DNA of 64,000 nucleotides, from the NCBI GenBank assembly GCA_030323885.1, contig CM059186.1, positions 146,507,810-146,571,809 of the forward strand, read 5' to 3'. The notes under the pieces are model-generated. The model saw nothing but the letters and a program-made list of their open reading frames with translations. It made no database searches and was not told where the DNA came from. Source of the stretch: Branchipolynoe longqiensis (Eukaryota > Annelida > Polychaeta > Phyllodocida > Polynoidae). Both the position numbers and the translations under genes were made by a program. Below, in pieces: positions 41,261 to 52,706 of the stretch. The number at the start of each line of letters is the position of its first letter. Position 1 is the stretch's first letter.

Positions 41261-41765
41261 ACACCTCCGAAACCCCATCTCACTGCCACTCCCACCCCAC
41301 GGACGACCCCCATCCTAACCCCCACGACCCCCCCCCATTCTGACGCCCACCCCTCACCCCCGCCTGTCACCCCCTCTCCCCCTCTGACTCCCGCCCCCAC
41401 CCAGCCCCCATACCCCCGCCCTATCCCCCTTACCCCCTCTAACTCACACCCCCACCCACACCCCCACCCCACCCCCACCCCCACACCCACCCCCACACCC
41501 ACCCCACACCCACCCCCACCCCCACACCCACACCCACACCACAGATCCGAAGCCTATACCCCCGTGATCCCTTCTGACTGCGACCCCCATCCAGACCCCC
41601 AAGCCTATCCACCTGACCCCCTCTGACTCCCACCCCCAACCCGACCCCCGACCCCCGCCCTATCCCTCCCGACCCCCAACCCTTATCCATCGGACCCTCC
41701 TATGATTCCCATCCCAACACCGCGAACCCACCCACCCCCGACCCCGACCCCAACCCGCTCGCCCC
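41261..41765. repeat. C-rich degenerate tract
   Basis: CCCACCCCCACACCC and GACCCCC words, on average one CCCC run per 10-15 bp. Its Gly-rich minus-strand frames are artefacts. Confidence 0.85.
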
Positions 41766-42037
41766 GGCGACTGGTTTATTATGCCGGGGCCACTTGGCGG
41801 GCAGGGCGGGGTGGCTGCATGATACTGGCGCACGTGATGAGCCGGCAGGAAAACCTGCAGAGAAGATGGGTGTTTGTGTGTTTGTGAACCGGGAGTTTGT
41901 GTGTGTGTGTGATAGTGGCGGTTGTGGAGAAAGGACCATGTGTGCCTTGGGATTGTTATGGCTGTGGTTAGAGGGGAGGGAGGGTCAGAGAGGGGAGGTT
42001 GCAGATGAGAGTGGGGGGAGGTCTGGAGTGTAGGAGA
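41766..42037. other. Unassigned; GT and G-rich patches
   Basis: No supported gene. Confidence 0.4.
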
Positions 42038-42097
42038 GATCGTTGGTTGATTGTTGGAGTTTTACGTCCTGGCAACAGTTAATGTCATGTCAGGACG
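42038..42097 (-). repeat. tRNA-derived SINE (family 1), 3' end only
   Basis: GTTGGAGTTTTACGTCCTGGCAAC, split here as TTGGAGTTTTACG and TCCTGGCAAC, then TGTCATGTCAGGACGG, is the extreme 3' end in reverse. Confidence 0.7.
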
Positions 42098-42830
42098 GAG
42101 GAGAGATGGTGAGGGGGGTTGTTAGGGGTGTGGTTAGAGGTGAGGGTCAGAGGGGGTGGGGGATGGAGATGAGAGGGCTGTCTGGAGTGGAGGAGAGATG
42201 GTGAGGGGGGTTGTTAGGGGTGCGGTTAGAGGTGAGGGTCGGGGGGGTTGAGATGAGAGGGCGGAGGGGGTCCGGAGTGGAGGAGAGATAGTTGAGGGAG
42301 AGTCTGAGGTAGAGGAGCGTGCTGAGGTAGTGTTGGAGGGGCGTGTTTGCCGGTGTGTGTGAGGGGTGGGGGTGGCGGGAGAGGTTAGAGGGGTGTGAGG
42401 TGTGGGAGGTGGTGGTTCGGGTGGGAGGTGGTAGGGGTATGGTAGGGGTGGGGGTGTGGAGGTATGGTAGGGGGGGAGGTGGTGGTAGGGGTGGGAGGGT
42501 GGGAGGTGGTGAGGGGTGGAGGTGGTGGGAGGTACTGGTAGGGGTGAGAGGGTGTGGGAGGTAGTGGTAGGGTGGGGGGTGGGAGTGTGGTAGGGGTGGG
42601 AGGGTGAGGGAGTAGTGGTAGGGTGAGAGGGTGTGGGAGGTAGTGGTAGGGGTGGGAGGGGTGGGAGGTAGTGGATAGGGGTGAGAGGGTTTGGGAGGTA
42701 GTGGTAGGGGTGAGAGGGTGTGGGATGTAGTGGTAGGGGTGGGAGTAGTGGTAGGGGTGGGAGGGTGTGGGAGTAGTGGTAGAGGTGGGAGGTGTGGAAG
42801 GGTGTGGGACGGGTAGGAGGGGGTTCAGAC
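42098..42830. repeat. G-rich minisatellite, GGGAGGTAGTGGTAGGGGT type
   Basis: GGTGAGGGGGGTTGTTAGGG units (42105-42240) give way to GGGAGGTAGTGGTAGGGGTG units of about 25-45 bp. The 251- and 164-residue minus-strand frames are artefacts. Confidence 0.88.
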
Positions 42831-43002
42831 CAGAAGAAGGGGCGAGGGTCGGAGTAGGGTGTATGGGAGATAAACACAAGGTAAAACAATTTGCCGGTAA
42901 TCTCAGTAAGATGGAGAATTTTATATCGTCAATCTAGTTGGACAGCATGCATGACATACGTCACATTTACACGTCACTACTACCATGAAAACGTCTTGGC
43001 AT
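42831..43002. other. Unassigned
   Basis: No feature was recognised. Confidence 0.4.
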
Positions 43003-43595
43003 TTAAAGCCGCATAATCGATGAAATCCTCAATTACAAAAAAAGCCACTTACCTGGATCTCTCCCTATGTTTTCAACGTAGATGAGCTTGTCTCAAAAGG
43101 TGATAACTCTTCTTTTTTCTGTCCATTGCAACGATTGACACAAAAGAGCACAGAAACGGTTACACTGAAAACACATTTGCTTCAAATCAATATGTATTCT
43201 ATTGGGATTATGAACCACCATGTAAAAAAACAAATCAGTTTATCCTGAGCAAACACATAGGTAGATAGTATGTTGATCGTTACAATGGACAAAGTTTTGT
43301 CCCATATTGCTTAGCACCTTTTGAGACAGTCTCAGACGCCAATGCATTCAGTAAGCTCATTGGTGCAATTTGGTGCTCTTGTACTACTCTGCTACACACG
43401 AAAATGGGTAAAGAAAACCTATATCTAGCAGGTCGATGTGCATCCCTTAATTACTTTGACATGTTTGCCATTTCAACTATCTCCAAAAGTAACGCGTTAA
43501 AATAAGTTACTTCAAATTAAAGTTATACATATTATACCGATCAGGGTAACATATGACAGAAACTCGAACCATCTGATTATGTTATATTACCTAAT
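43003..43595 (-). repeat. TTAA-flanked MITE interrupted by another MITE
   Basis: 43003-43082 starts at the reference right terminus in reverse (TTTAAAGCCGCATAATCGAT). 43440-43595 has the left half (TTTGACATGTTTGCC, GTTACTTCAAATTAAAG). Between them lies the TGAG...CTCA MITE at 43083-43334, a later insertion. Confidence 0.7.
43083..43334. repeat. MITE with TGAGNCTGTCTCAAAAGGTG ends, copy 2
   Basis: 252 bp, closely similar to 34970-35226 throughout. It has TGAGCTTGTCTCAAAAGGTG at the left and CACCTTTTGAGACAGTCTCA at the right. Confidence 0.85.
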
Positions 43596-43734
43596 GATAT
43601 GCAAAATAATGTTTACTTAACTTTCTTTAACTTCTTTTTGGCATTCATTGATTAAGCTGGTGAAATTTCAAATGCGGACAATTGGTCTTCCGCCTTCCAC
43701 TGCTGCTTGTCCTATATTAGTGTCACAGGGGAGG

Positions 43735-43915
43735 GTGATGAAAATGGGGAAATATATCGCCTCTAGCGGGATTCGAACACACGTCGCTTTGCATTCCAGG
43801 CCAGTGTGCTAACCATTACACCACATAGGTTCCCTGATGTCACCACACTACCTACGCCTACCTGTCTATGCGGCTCTTTACCTGAGAGGTCAGTGCAGAC
43901 TATTGCATTACTGAT
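43735..43915 (-). repeat. tRNA-derived SINE (family 3)
   Basis: On the minus strand a tRNA-like head holds TGGTGTAATGGTTAGCAC (A box) and GTGTTCGAATCCC (B box). About 80 bp upstream of the head on that strand is shared with 56055-56220, so the repeat extends on both sides of the tRNA-like part. Confidence 0.7.
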
Positions 43916-44984
43916 GCCAAGAACCAGCCAAGGTAGCGACATGCATTAATTTGTGTAAGGCTTTTACGTTTGTGCAAGGCTTTGACCCGGCCGGGACTCG
44001 AACCTACCGATTTCCACACTGGAATATGGTGCTGTCCTCATTTCTCCATCTATTCCTGTTGTTTACCATGAACTGTCTCTTTTCTAAACAACTTCGATGT
44101 GGGCCTTATTTATTTATTTATTTATTTATTTACTTCAGTCCTTTAAATGTCCGTGTGCTATATTGGTCAGTAAAGCATGCTCTTGCTGCCTTTCCCAAAA
44201 GCTGCCTACTAATAATAACCAGCGCCGTCACTATGAGTAGGAAATCGATCCAGTAAATTCGCCAGCTGCCACCCTTCCACCCATCCACACACTACCGTGT
44301 TCATTGTCAGATCGTGTTCGCTTCTTCCCCCCCCCCCCCCCCACCCCCCGCACTTCGCTTTTCTTATTTTCATTTTAAATTCCCTTTTCCCTTTTCACCT
44401 TTTTTTTTTATATGGATGGACATCATCCTACATTACCAACGATACTTAGTTCCCTATCTCCTGCTCACTACACTTCAGATTCGAAAAGAAAGGTTTAAGC
44501 AGCGTAAACGAAAATAACAGAAGAAGAAAAATTTTAAGATTTAAAAGAAAGAAAAATAGTGCAAACAGTTCAAAATAAAACCAGGGCCTCTCGTTTAACA
44601 TCTCACTGAAGCACTAATTGAAGCATGGCGGTTTCTGTCTTCTTGTTTCATAATTTGTTGTTGTCGGTTTTCACATGGATGCAGCGTTACAAGCTTAATA
44701 CGGTGGAGTTCTGTGACCCACTTCTTAACACTGGTCCCCCTCCTTTAATCCAATGGCATTCAAGTAGCTTTGAGAAGGGGAGAGGGTGGGTTGGGGTGGG
44801 TTGTTTCGGATTAAACTCAATACCGACTGCTTCAACGGCGAGGAAGACATTGTTTCCTACTTTAATTCAGGCGCGGATAATTTAGCAAACAGGCGTTTAA
44901 GATGTAACGAGCCAACGGTGTTAAACATTAGGGAGAAGTTAGAGGGATGTAATCTACAGGTTTTAACACGCATTCTTCACATCA
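43916..44984. other. Unassigned; second tRNA-like B box, TTTA run and poly-C
   Basis: GGGACTCGAACC near 43993 is an isolated B-box-like word. (TTTA)n lies at 44108-44132 and poly-C at 44327-44348. Short frames lack domains. Confidence 0.45.
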
Positions 44985-46220
44985 ATATTCAGTGTATATT
45001 AAAGTTGCATTTTTTACCTGAATATTCCCTATATATTAAAGTTGTATTCTTTAGATGAATATTCAGTGTATATTAAAGTTGCATTCTTCACATGAATATT
45101 CGGTGTATATTAAAGTTGCATTCTTTACGTGAATATTCTGTGTATATTAAAGTTGCATTCTTTACCTGAATATTCAGTGTATATTAAAGTTGTATTCTTT
45201 ACATGAATATTCGGTGTATATTAAAGTTGCATTCTTTACCTGAATATTCGGTATATATTAAAGTTGTATTCTTTACATGAATATTCAGTGTATATTAAAG
45301 TTGCATTCTTCACATGAATATTCAGTGTATATTAAGGTTGCATTCTTTACCTGAATATTCGGTGTATATTAAAGTTGCATTCTTCACATGAATATTCACT
45401 GTATATTAAAGTTGCATTCTTCACATCAATATTCGGTGTATATTAAAGTTGCATTCTTTACATGAATATTCGGTGTATATTAAAGTTGCATTCTTTACCT
45501 GAATATTCGGTGTATATTAAAGTTGCATTCTTTACATGAATATTCGGTGTATATTAAAGTTGCATTCTTCACATGAATATTCACTGTATATTAAAGTTGC
45601 ATTCTTCACATCAATATTTGGTGTATATTAAAGTTGCATTCTTCACATGAATATTCAGTGTATATTAAAGTTGCATTCTTCACATGAATATTCAGTGTAT
45701 ATTAAAGTTGCATTCTTTACATGAATATTCGGTGTATATTAAAGTTGCATTCTTCACATGAATATTCGGTGTATATTAAAGTTGCATTCTTTCACATGAA
45801 TATTCAGTGTATATTAAAGTTGCATTCTTCACATGAATATTCAGTGTATATTAAAGTTGCATTCTTCACATGAATATTCAGTGTATATTAAAGTTGCATT
45901 CTTCACATGAATATTCGGTGTATATTAAAGTTGCATTCTTCACATGAATATTCAGTGTATATTAAGGTTGCATTCTTTACCTGAATATTCGGTGTATATT
46001 AAAGTTGCATTCTTCACATCAATATTCACTGTATATTAAAGTTGTATTCTTCACATCATTAACCGGTGTATATTAAAGTTGCATTCTTCACATCAATATT
46101 TGGTGTATATTAAAGTTGCATTCTTTACCTGAATATTCGGTGTATATTAAAGTTGCATTCTTCACATGAATATTCAGTGTATATTAAAGTTGCATTCTTT
46201 ACATGAATATTCGGTGTATG
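44985..46220. repeat. 37-bp minisatellite built from the MITE terminus, about 33 copies
   Basis: The unit is close to GTGTATATTAAAGTTGCATT followed by CTTCACATGAATATTCA. The variants TTTACCTGAATATTCGG and CACATCAATATT mix along the array. The word TTAAAGTTGCAT in each unit equals the left terminus of the TTAA-flanked MITE, and the array runs straight into such a MITE at 46221. Confidence 0.95.
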
Positions 46221-46535
46221 TTAAAGTTGGCTAGTCCGATGATTTTGAGTTTCTGTCATTTTTCAGAGATAAATATATTAAGCTGATTGTCATAATCTAC
46301 TTTACTTTCGCTTGAAGTAACTTTTATCTTAAATGGCTACCTTTTGAGATATTTAAAGTTCAAACATTTCAAATTAATTTTGATAAGCTCGCCAAAACTC
46401 TATTAGTAATAGGTTCTATTAATTTGACTTAAGCATTCATTTCTATGTCGCAAAACATGCTTAATAAGTACATCAGTATCTAAGTCAGATATGTAGAATC
46501 AAATCTAGATAATTATTTGAACTATTCAGCTTTAA
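46221..46535 (+). repeat. TTAA-flanked MITE, full copy at the array edge
   Basis: TTAAAGTTGGCTAGTCCGAT at the left, AACTATTCAGCTTTAA at the right, and the reference order between (TTTGAGTTTCTGTCATTTTT, AAGTAACTTTTATCTTAAAT, CTCGCCAAAACTCTA). Confidence 0.85.
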
Positions 46536-47659
46536 CATAATTGTCAAATGATTAAGATAGTAAACTGCATTGCAATTAAATTGACCCAAAATAGCACTGG
46601 GGTACTTAGTGTAATAATGGTCCTGGGCAAATCATTCCCTCCCTGCTGGGATGGAGCTCAAGGGAGGGATTGGTGGAAGTATATATATATAGGTATAAAT
46701 GCACAGGGAAAGGAATCCAATTTCATCCAAAATCAAGGCAGAACTTGTAATAATTTCCCAGGGAAAGAATATGGCAGTGAACTTTTCTGTTTTCTTTTAT
46801 TTATACTTTTCCGATTATATTTAGGCATAATAGCCTGTTAAACGATTTGGCCTGTCTATATAGTCTATGACCTGTCATAATTCACAACACGAGACACCAT
46901 TAGGTACAATGGACTTTATTTGATCAGATATGTTATTAGTACAGTGTATGAACCAGAACTGTCATTGATCTGCTTCTTCGGGACCCATGCTGGTGGTTTA
47001 AATCATGTGGGACTCGAACCCTCAACCCTATCAAGTCAACTTGTATCTACCGGTGTGGGTGGGTGGGCGAAGAAAGCTCGATGGTGTGAAGATGGTGGTG
47101 GTTGCGGCGGTTGTGTGGGGAGTTCAAACGGCCGTCAGGTCACGTGACCGTATTGGCGGGAAATTTGAGATGGTTTTCGCCACCTATCGTGTGCGTGAGT
47201 AATGTCCCCGGCTTCCTCCAGGTGGCACCCCCATAGTAGTGGTGGCCGCTGGGAGTCATACTTAGTTCAGGTTGGAGCTGCATGGTGGCGCCACAGTGTC
47301 ACTTCATGCGTGTTATCGGGCTGTCCAGTCTCCGAGTGTGAATTACCCATGTTAATTATAACATGTACAATTATAGTGGTCATGCGGTGAGGACTGACTA
47401 TACTGATACTGATCAATTTATCAAGTCTGTTCATCGATGCATTTAGTGACGGAGTTTCGACTATTCCAGGTCAAACTGTATTCCATGTGTTTGGCGCTCT
47501 GTCAAGGAAAAAGCTTTTCCTCATTCTGCCAGTTGGTTAAACCTTCTCTATAATTAATCACCGATGAGTGAAGAAAGGTTTCTATTATAGTATTTCACAG
47601 AGAAAGCCTATTCAATTGTGTAAGCATTTCCTTGTCTGTGTCACTCTAACAACTGGTAA
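46536..47659. other. Unassigned
   Basis: GTGGGACTCGAACCCTCAAC at 47009-47028 is a B-box-like word, and GGTGGCGCCACAG near 47284 recalls the GGCGCC-core repeat. No gene is supported; the 97- and 75-residue frames show no domain. Confidence 0.4.
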
Positions 47660-47856
47660 GTGTCATTAGGGCTGAATGACCCAAATACTCACATCTTGAC
47701 CTCAGAGACCATTAATTTCGAGTGCATGGGCCCTAAATAACTCCAATAGAATAGATGTTGTTTCAAGATGAACTACAGGCAATGACTATTCATCTTCGGT
47801 CATGATAATTGTAGATATGTAAAGTAGCTTTGGTCACGTTACTGCCCCTTTAATTG
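47660..47856 (+). repeat. Small interspersed repeat ending GTTACTGCCCCTTTA, second copy
   Basis: GGGCCCTAAATAACTCCAAT, GTTGTTTCAAGATGAAC, CATCTTCGGTCATGATAATTG and GGTCACGTTACTGCCCCTTT parallel 22860-23018. A very decayed relative may lie at 57000-57130. Confidence 0.65.
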
Positions 47857-48332
47857 TGGTACTCGTCTGAATTAAATCTATTACACCCGACTAGATCCAC
47901 TGCATAAATATATCATAATATATAAAGCCTTTTAATCCTTTGGGGGAATTAAGGCAATGCTGGGACAGCGTCTATTGGGTTTCGCGGGTCTTTCCACTAA
48001 GCGTCTAATAAATGGGACAGCTGATAACATTTTTATCGCTGACGAAAATTGTGCAAATCGACAGCTGGCAGTAATAGTTGTGACATTTCCGCTAATTTCA
48101 ATGCGGCCGGCGGCAAGCATTTGGTAGTTGGGCGGTGGGAGCAATTAGACTCTGATGGTGAAATTGCTCACGAATGCCAACCGTGCTTGCTACTAATCAT
48201 ACTCTAATCTGTGAGGCAGTGACTAGATCTAAGGCCACGCTCCGCTGCACACCCAATAAACCATGCCTAACGACTGTGAGTTTGACTGGTAGTGGTGGTG
48301 CTGGTGTGCTGTGCAGGTGGGGGTGTTGGTTA
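47857..48332. other. Unassigned
   Basis: No feature was recognised. Confidence 0.4.
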
Positions 48333-48656
48333 GGTTGTTGGAGTTTTACGTCCTGGCAACATCTACGGTCATATCAGGCCGGGCACCGACTTGTGACAGT
48401 GTGCACTTATGGCAATTTGATATTGCTGCCCCAAAGGGGAGACCAGGCCACCAGCACCATGACCTGATATCCCACCCAGTCACATTATCCTGACACTCAG
48501 CCAACCAATCCTTGCCCAATCCTAATAATGTCGAGCGCCTGGCTAGTAAGCGACAAGTATCAATTTTGTAAGTCATCGCTTTGACTCGACTGGGAATCGA
48601 ACTCCCGATCTTCCGCACGGGAAGCCTGCGCTCTACCGATTGAGCCACCGCGCTCG
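48333..48656 (-). repeat. tRNA-derived SINE (family 1), full length
   Basis: On the minus strand the head holds GTGGCTCAATCGGTAGAGCG (A box) and GGGAGTTCGATTCCCAG (B box). The body follows through ACAAAATTGATACTTGTCGC, the GAGTGTCAGGATAATGTGAC segment and TCACAAGTCGGTGCCCGG, ending CAGGACGTAAAACTCCAAC. This is the cleanest tRNA-like head of the family here. It is not a tRNA gene because the acceptor stem does not close. Confidence 0.88.
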
Positions 48657-49121
48657 GTAGGTTGGGTTGTATATAGCTAGCTGACCAGGAAGGATGCATC
48701 CAGTGTGACTCTGGCATAGTTAAATGCAAGGCCAGGTTGCACACCATAATGTCATTGAGGGTGACGATTGCGCACTGCATGATTATGGACACACACACAC
48801 GCCATGCTCCGGACGCGGACACTCAATCAAACACAGTGTTGTTGGAATTGCAAGCCGCTATAAACACTATCCTGCGATATTGGGGTTGTATTTTATGTTG
48901 GTTAAGATGTTTGGGGTTTTACATCCTGGCACCATCTCCTGCATATACATATAATATTCAAAAATACATACAGTCTACTGCTTTTTCCTGAAACCTCCAC
49001 AGAACACCTCCACACAAGCAATGCAGGCACGTTTTGCTAATTGTTGTTCCTGTGGATCTGTTCCTGCTTCGTGAAATGTTCCTCTATGCATTCAAAAAGA
49101 ATGCAATTGGAGAAAAAGGAC

Positions 49122-49129
<8 letters not shown>
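48657..49129. other. Unassigned, with a SINE 3' scrap at 48898-48942
   Basis: GGTTTTACATCCTGGCACCATC is a short minus-strand piece of family 1. The rest is unassigned. Confidence 0.5.

Positions 49130-49161
<32 letters not shown>
49130..49161. repeat. (TA)n microsatellite
   Basis: About 30 bp of TA dinucleotides. Confidence 0.9.
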
Positions 49162-49164
<3 letters not shown>

Positions 49165-50099
49165 AACTGTCTACAAGTACCTGTTACTACCAGACCTATG
49201 GCCAAGCACACCAGCCATACCACATTCCTTAGGACCACACCCTGCAGGCTGGGTTGGGTGGCAACTCCCCATATTAGGACATTGCACTGACCAGTCTGTA
49301 GGGGGGTGTCTGATTGGCTGGCTGTGGGAGGTCCAGTCACCTGACCCCCTTGGCCTATCATGACCACACTAGTCTCATTCTAATTAATTATTCAAGAAAC
49401 TTCTCCAGACACACTGGAGAGATCACTCTACTCCTGGCTCTTGAGTGAGACACACCTACTCCAGAGCAGGACCCCAGACACTCTGACTGATGCTACCAAA
49501 ATCCATATATAAAAATTGAGTTGAATGTAACAACCAAGGGACTCCGGTTCAATGGGCTGTAGGCACTGACTCCTAGATCTAAGAGAGGCAATGAGACTAT
49601 GTGTAGGCAACAGGTAAGGAGTGGAGGTGATAGGTCACTAGTATGTGAACAGGAGTTGATGCCAATAAAGCACAACTTCTTCACTGTTAATCTTGTGTGA
49701 CTTGTCTTACCTTTCTTCCTCATGAGTATGCTACGATGGGTTTGATTAAGGGTTGATTAGGGGAGGCCTCACAGGTGATATGAAGGGGAAGAGTTTTATG
49801 GTATTCTCTGGAGCTCTGAGCGGCCGAGTAACCAAGTAATACTATACCCCGTCGCCGCCGCCCCTCACCCGCATCGGCGTAGGGGGCGGGGAGGGGGGTG
49901 AGCACCAGCATGCAAGGCTCACAGCCTAACACTGCACTCAACTCCCCCGACCAATCAAAATCCAATAAACATCTACCAATCACATCACACTCCGATCCGC
50001 AGACCTCCATGCTGCCCATCCAAATGTCAGTCCGCAACAGCGCCTCCGATTGACAACTACTACACCACCCTCTTTTCACCCACCCACCCACACCTGCCG
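49162..50099. other. Unassigned
   Basis: It includes a CCGCCGCCGCCCC-like stretch at 49850-49890. No supported gene or recognised repeat. Confidence 0.4.
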
Positions 50100-50510
50100 A
50101 TTAATTGGCGAGCCAATCAAACAATCTATTAAATTAAACGTTAAAATTAAAATATAAGTTAATTAACAGAGTTAATTAACCACATAATTAATAATAGCCA
50201 CATGACAACCGAGCAAATGGCAGATCACCTTTATTTGTTAAATGTAGACCATACACTCATTTAACCCTGTACAAATTCATTCCTGCGTATTATCTTGTTG
50301 TTCATCATTCTTTTTCCGCCCTTATCCATATGTTGCACTTATCATCTCATGCCCATATGTCATCACCTTACATGACCTTAGGTCGGCCGCAGCTTCCCTG
50401 CTAAACAATAACATGTACCATGACTTGCTGCCGAGGGGCCACGCACAAATAAATGCCATGTTTTCCAACCTCAGCCTCCTTGTCTTCTGTGCCAGTGAGC
50501 AATGGATGCG
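50100..50510 (+). repeat. YR-element-like 3' tail (orphan B-type end)
   Basis: It starts near GAGCCAATCAAACAATC (compare CAGCCAATCAAACATAA at 25543). It ends with the CACAAATAAATGCCATG segment, CAACCTCAGCCTCCTTGTC and TGCCAGTGAGCAATGGATG. The last 70 bp align well with 25905-25975, and the arrangement recalls the end of B1/B2. No recombinase frame lies upstream, so it is an isolated or solo end. Confidence 0.55.
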
Positions 50511-50514
50511 TTGG

Positions 50515-51350
50515 GGAAGTGTGGATGGGAGTGAGGAGTGCGGGGAAGTGGGGAGGGGGAGTGGGGAGAGGAGGATGGAAGGTGGGGAAGGAAGGATCGG
50601 GGAGAGGGGGAGGGAAGGATGGGACGGAAGGAGGGGAGGGGTGGAAGTGGAAGTGGAAGCAGAAGTAAAAGCAGAAGCGGAAGAGGAAGCGAAAGTGGAA
50701 GCGGAAGCAGAAGCAGAAGCGGAAGCGGAAGCGGGAGCGGAAGCGTAAGCGGAAGCAAAAGCGGAAGCGGAAGCGGAAGCGGTAGTGGAAGCAGAAGGGA
50801 GATAAGGAGGGTATGGGGGACAGAGAAGGGAAGAAGGAGAGGGGGAAAGATGAGGAGAGGGAATGTAAGGGAATGAATGGAGGGGGAGGTGTAACGGAGG
50901 GGTAAGGGTGGGGATAGGACCGGAAGGAAGAAGGATAAGGGTGGAGGGGAAGGAGGAGATGGAGGGAAGGAGGGGGGGGAAGGGAAGGCGGGAGGGCAAG
51001 GCGGGATGGGGGTAGGGCAGGGAAACAGTGGAGGGGATGAGAGTAGGGGAAGGAGGGGAGGTGGGAAGGGGGGAAGGAGAGAAAGGCATAGATAGGGGAG
51101 GGAATGAGGAAGGAATGAGGAGAAGGGAGAAGGAAGGAACGAATGAGGAGAAGAGGTGTGGGTAGAGGGGATGGGGAGACAAGGGCAGGTGGAAGGGAGG
51201 GTGGTGGCACATGGGGACGGACGGTGCTGGAAGGAGGGGAAGAAAGGTGGTAGAAGGAGGGGAGAGACGGGAGGGAGGGGAGGAAGAGGAAGGAGGGGGA
51301 ATAAGAAGGAGGGTGAAGGGAAGATGAAGGGGAAGGGGAGAGGGAGGGCC
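50515..51350. repeat. Polypurine tract with a GGAAGC hexamer array at 50645-50800
   Basis: G/A-rich throughout. The section 50645-50800 repeats GAAGCGGAAGC/GAAGCAGAAGC with a 6-bp period. The overlapping 296-326-residue minus-strand frames are Pro/Ser/Leu or Phe/Arg artefacts. Confidence 0.9.
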
Positions 51351-52512
51351 TGTACCACAAGTAAATTATAAATGCACTTCACACTATGGAAATCCAGGCT
51401 GTGATAATGTATCAGCTGAAAAGGGTGTAGCCGATTCAGTTGATTGTGCACACGGGGTCCGAACAGATAAGAGACTCCTCTAGCATAGAAGTGGGATCAT
51501 AACACAAGGTCAACTCGACTAATATCTTACACTGAATGTAACGACAGGCAAACTTTTAAATAAATACTTCTATAAAGTAATTTTCGTTCAAACATTTCCG
51601 AAAAGTAAATTGATACAATTCACAAATTGCATGAATTGCACAAATTGAACAGATTGCACAAATTGTACAAACTGCACAAATTCCACAAATGACAAAATTA
51701 TAATATAAAGAAACAGAAAAAAGGAATGAGATTTATTCTTTTTCGGGCTGTGAACAGGAAGTTAGTGTCTGTCTCCATAGTTATTATAAATTATTATTAG
51801 CAACGGTATTTATAAGGGATAATAACAAAAAGACATCAAAAGGAAAATAAAATTGATGGACTTAGATTTTGAAATCACGTGGGAATCTGACCGCTACTTT
51901 GTTAGTAACGTGACTCACCATCACAGAGAGCGGTGGATCATTTTACACGGGGGCTCCGAGTCTCTCTCCACGCCGGGCTATCATGTGCACATTCCCCCAC
52001 CCCCACACACACCTCCACACACGCCCCCGCGCCCACCATACACACACCACACACACACACACACACACACTACTTCACTCATGGCCCACACCACACCGGG
52101 TGCGCCGGGGAAACACATCAATATCGTCACAGTGAATTTATTCACGGGGAAACTTTTGCCGGGCCGGCCTGCCCATGGTGGCATGCTGCCTATCAGCATA
52201 ACGCGAGTGAGTACAGATTGGTGGACTCCAATTTCTTCATCCTCATTTGTTATATACAAATATCCTCCGTTTGGGTAGATGTATGGTGTGGATAGGCACA
52301 TTTTCATATATGCACTTTAGCACAAAATCATATAAGCATTTTTCAGATTCATTGTGTGCGATAGTTTAAATACATGTAGTCTTGTTAACATATTTAATAA
52401 ACAGAGTCAACGCTAACTATTTTACTTACTACCCACCAAAAATAAGGCAGAATCATTATCAATGTAATGTGGTCACCAAAAATGTGGTACACAGTTTCTA
52501 AGAACGACCCAA

Positions 52513-52514
<2 letters not shown>
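51351..52514. other. Unassigned; CACAAATTG repeats at 51610-51700
   Basis: CACAAATTG(C/T/A)A words repeat about eight times with a 9-11 bp spacing. A CACACACAC run lies near 52050-52068. The 141-residue frame (51853-52278) spans that run and has no recognised domain. Confidence 0.45.
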
Positions 52515-52550
<36 letters not shown>

Positions 52551-52632
52551 TGTGTGTATATACACACATATTGTATATATATATATATCTATATATATAT
52601 ATATATATACAATATGTGTGTATATACACACA

Positions 52633-52683
<51 letters not shown>

Positions 52684-52706
52684 TATATATATATATATAT
52701 ATATAT
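52515..52706. repeat. (TA)n array with inverted ACACAATATGTG words
   Basis: TA dinucleotides are interrupted by CACATATTGTGTG and its inverse, giving a long self-complementary stretch. Confidence 0.88.

Noticed and set aside
42134..42889. 251-residue minus-strand frame
   Set aside because: Complement of a G-rich minisatellite; no recognisable domain.
44985..46220. CRISPR-like array of regular repeats
   Set aside because: The 37-bp units are contiguous with no unique spacers, and the surrounding DNA is eukaryotic; it is a minisatellite derived from a MITE end.
48565..48656. tRNA gene on the minus strand
   Set aside because: A and B boxes are good, but the acceptor stem does not pair and the sequence continues into a SINE body shared with other copies.
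50322..51451. Three overlapping frames of 296-326 residues on the minus strand
   Set aside because: They are the complement of the GGGAGG/GGAAGC polypurine tract; all three frames are stop-free for the same reason.
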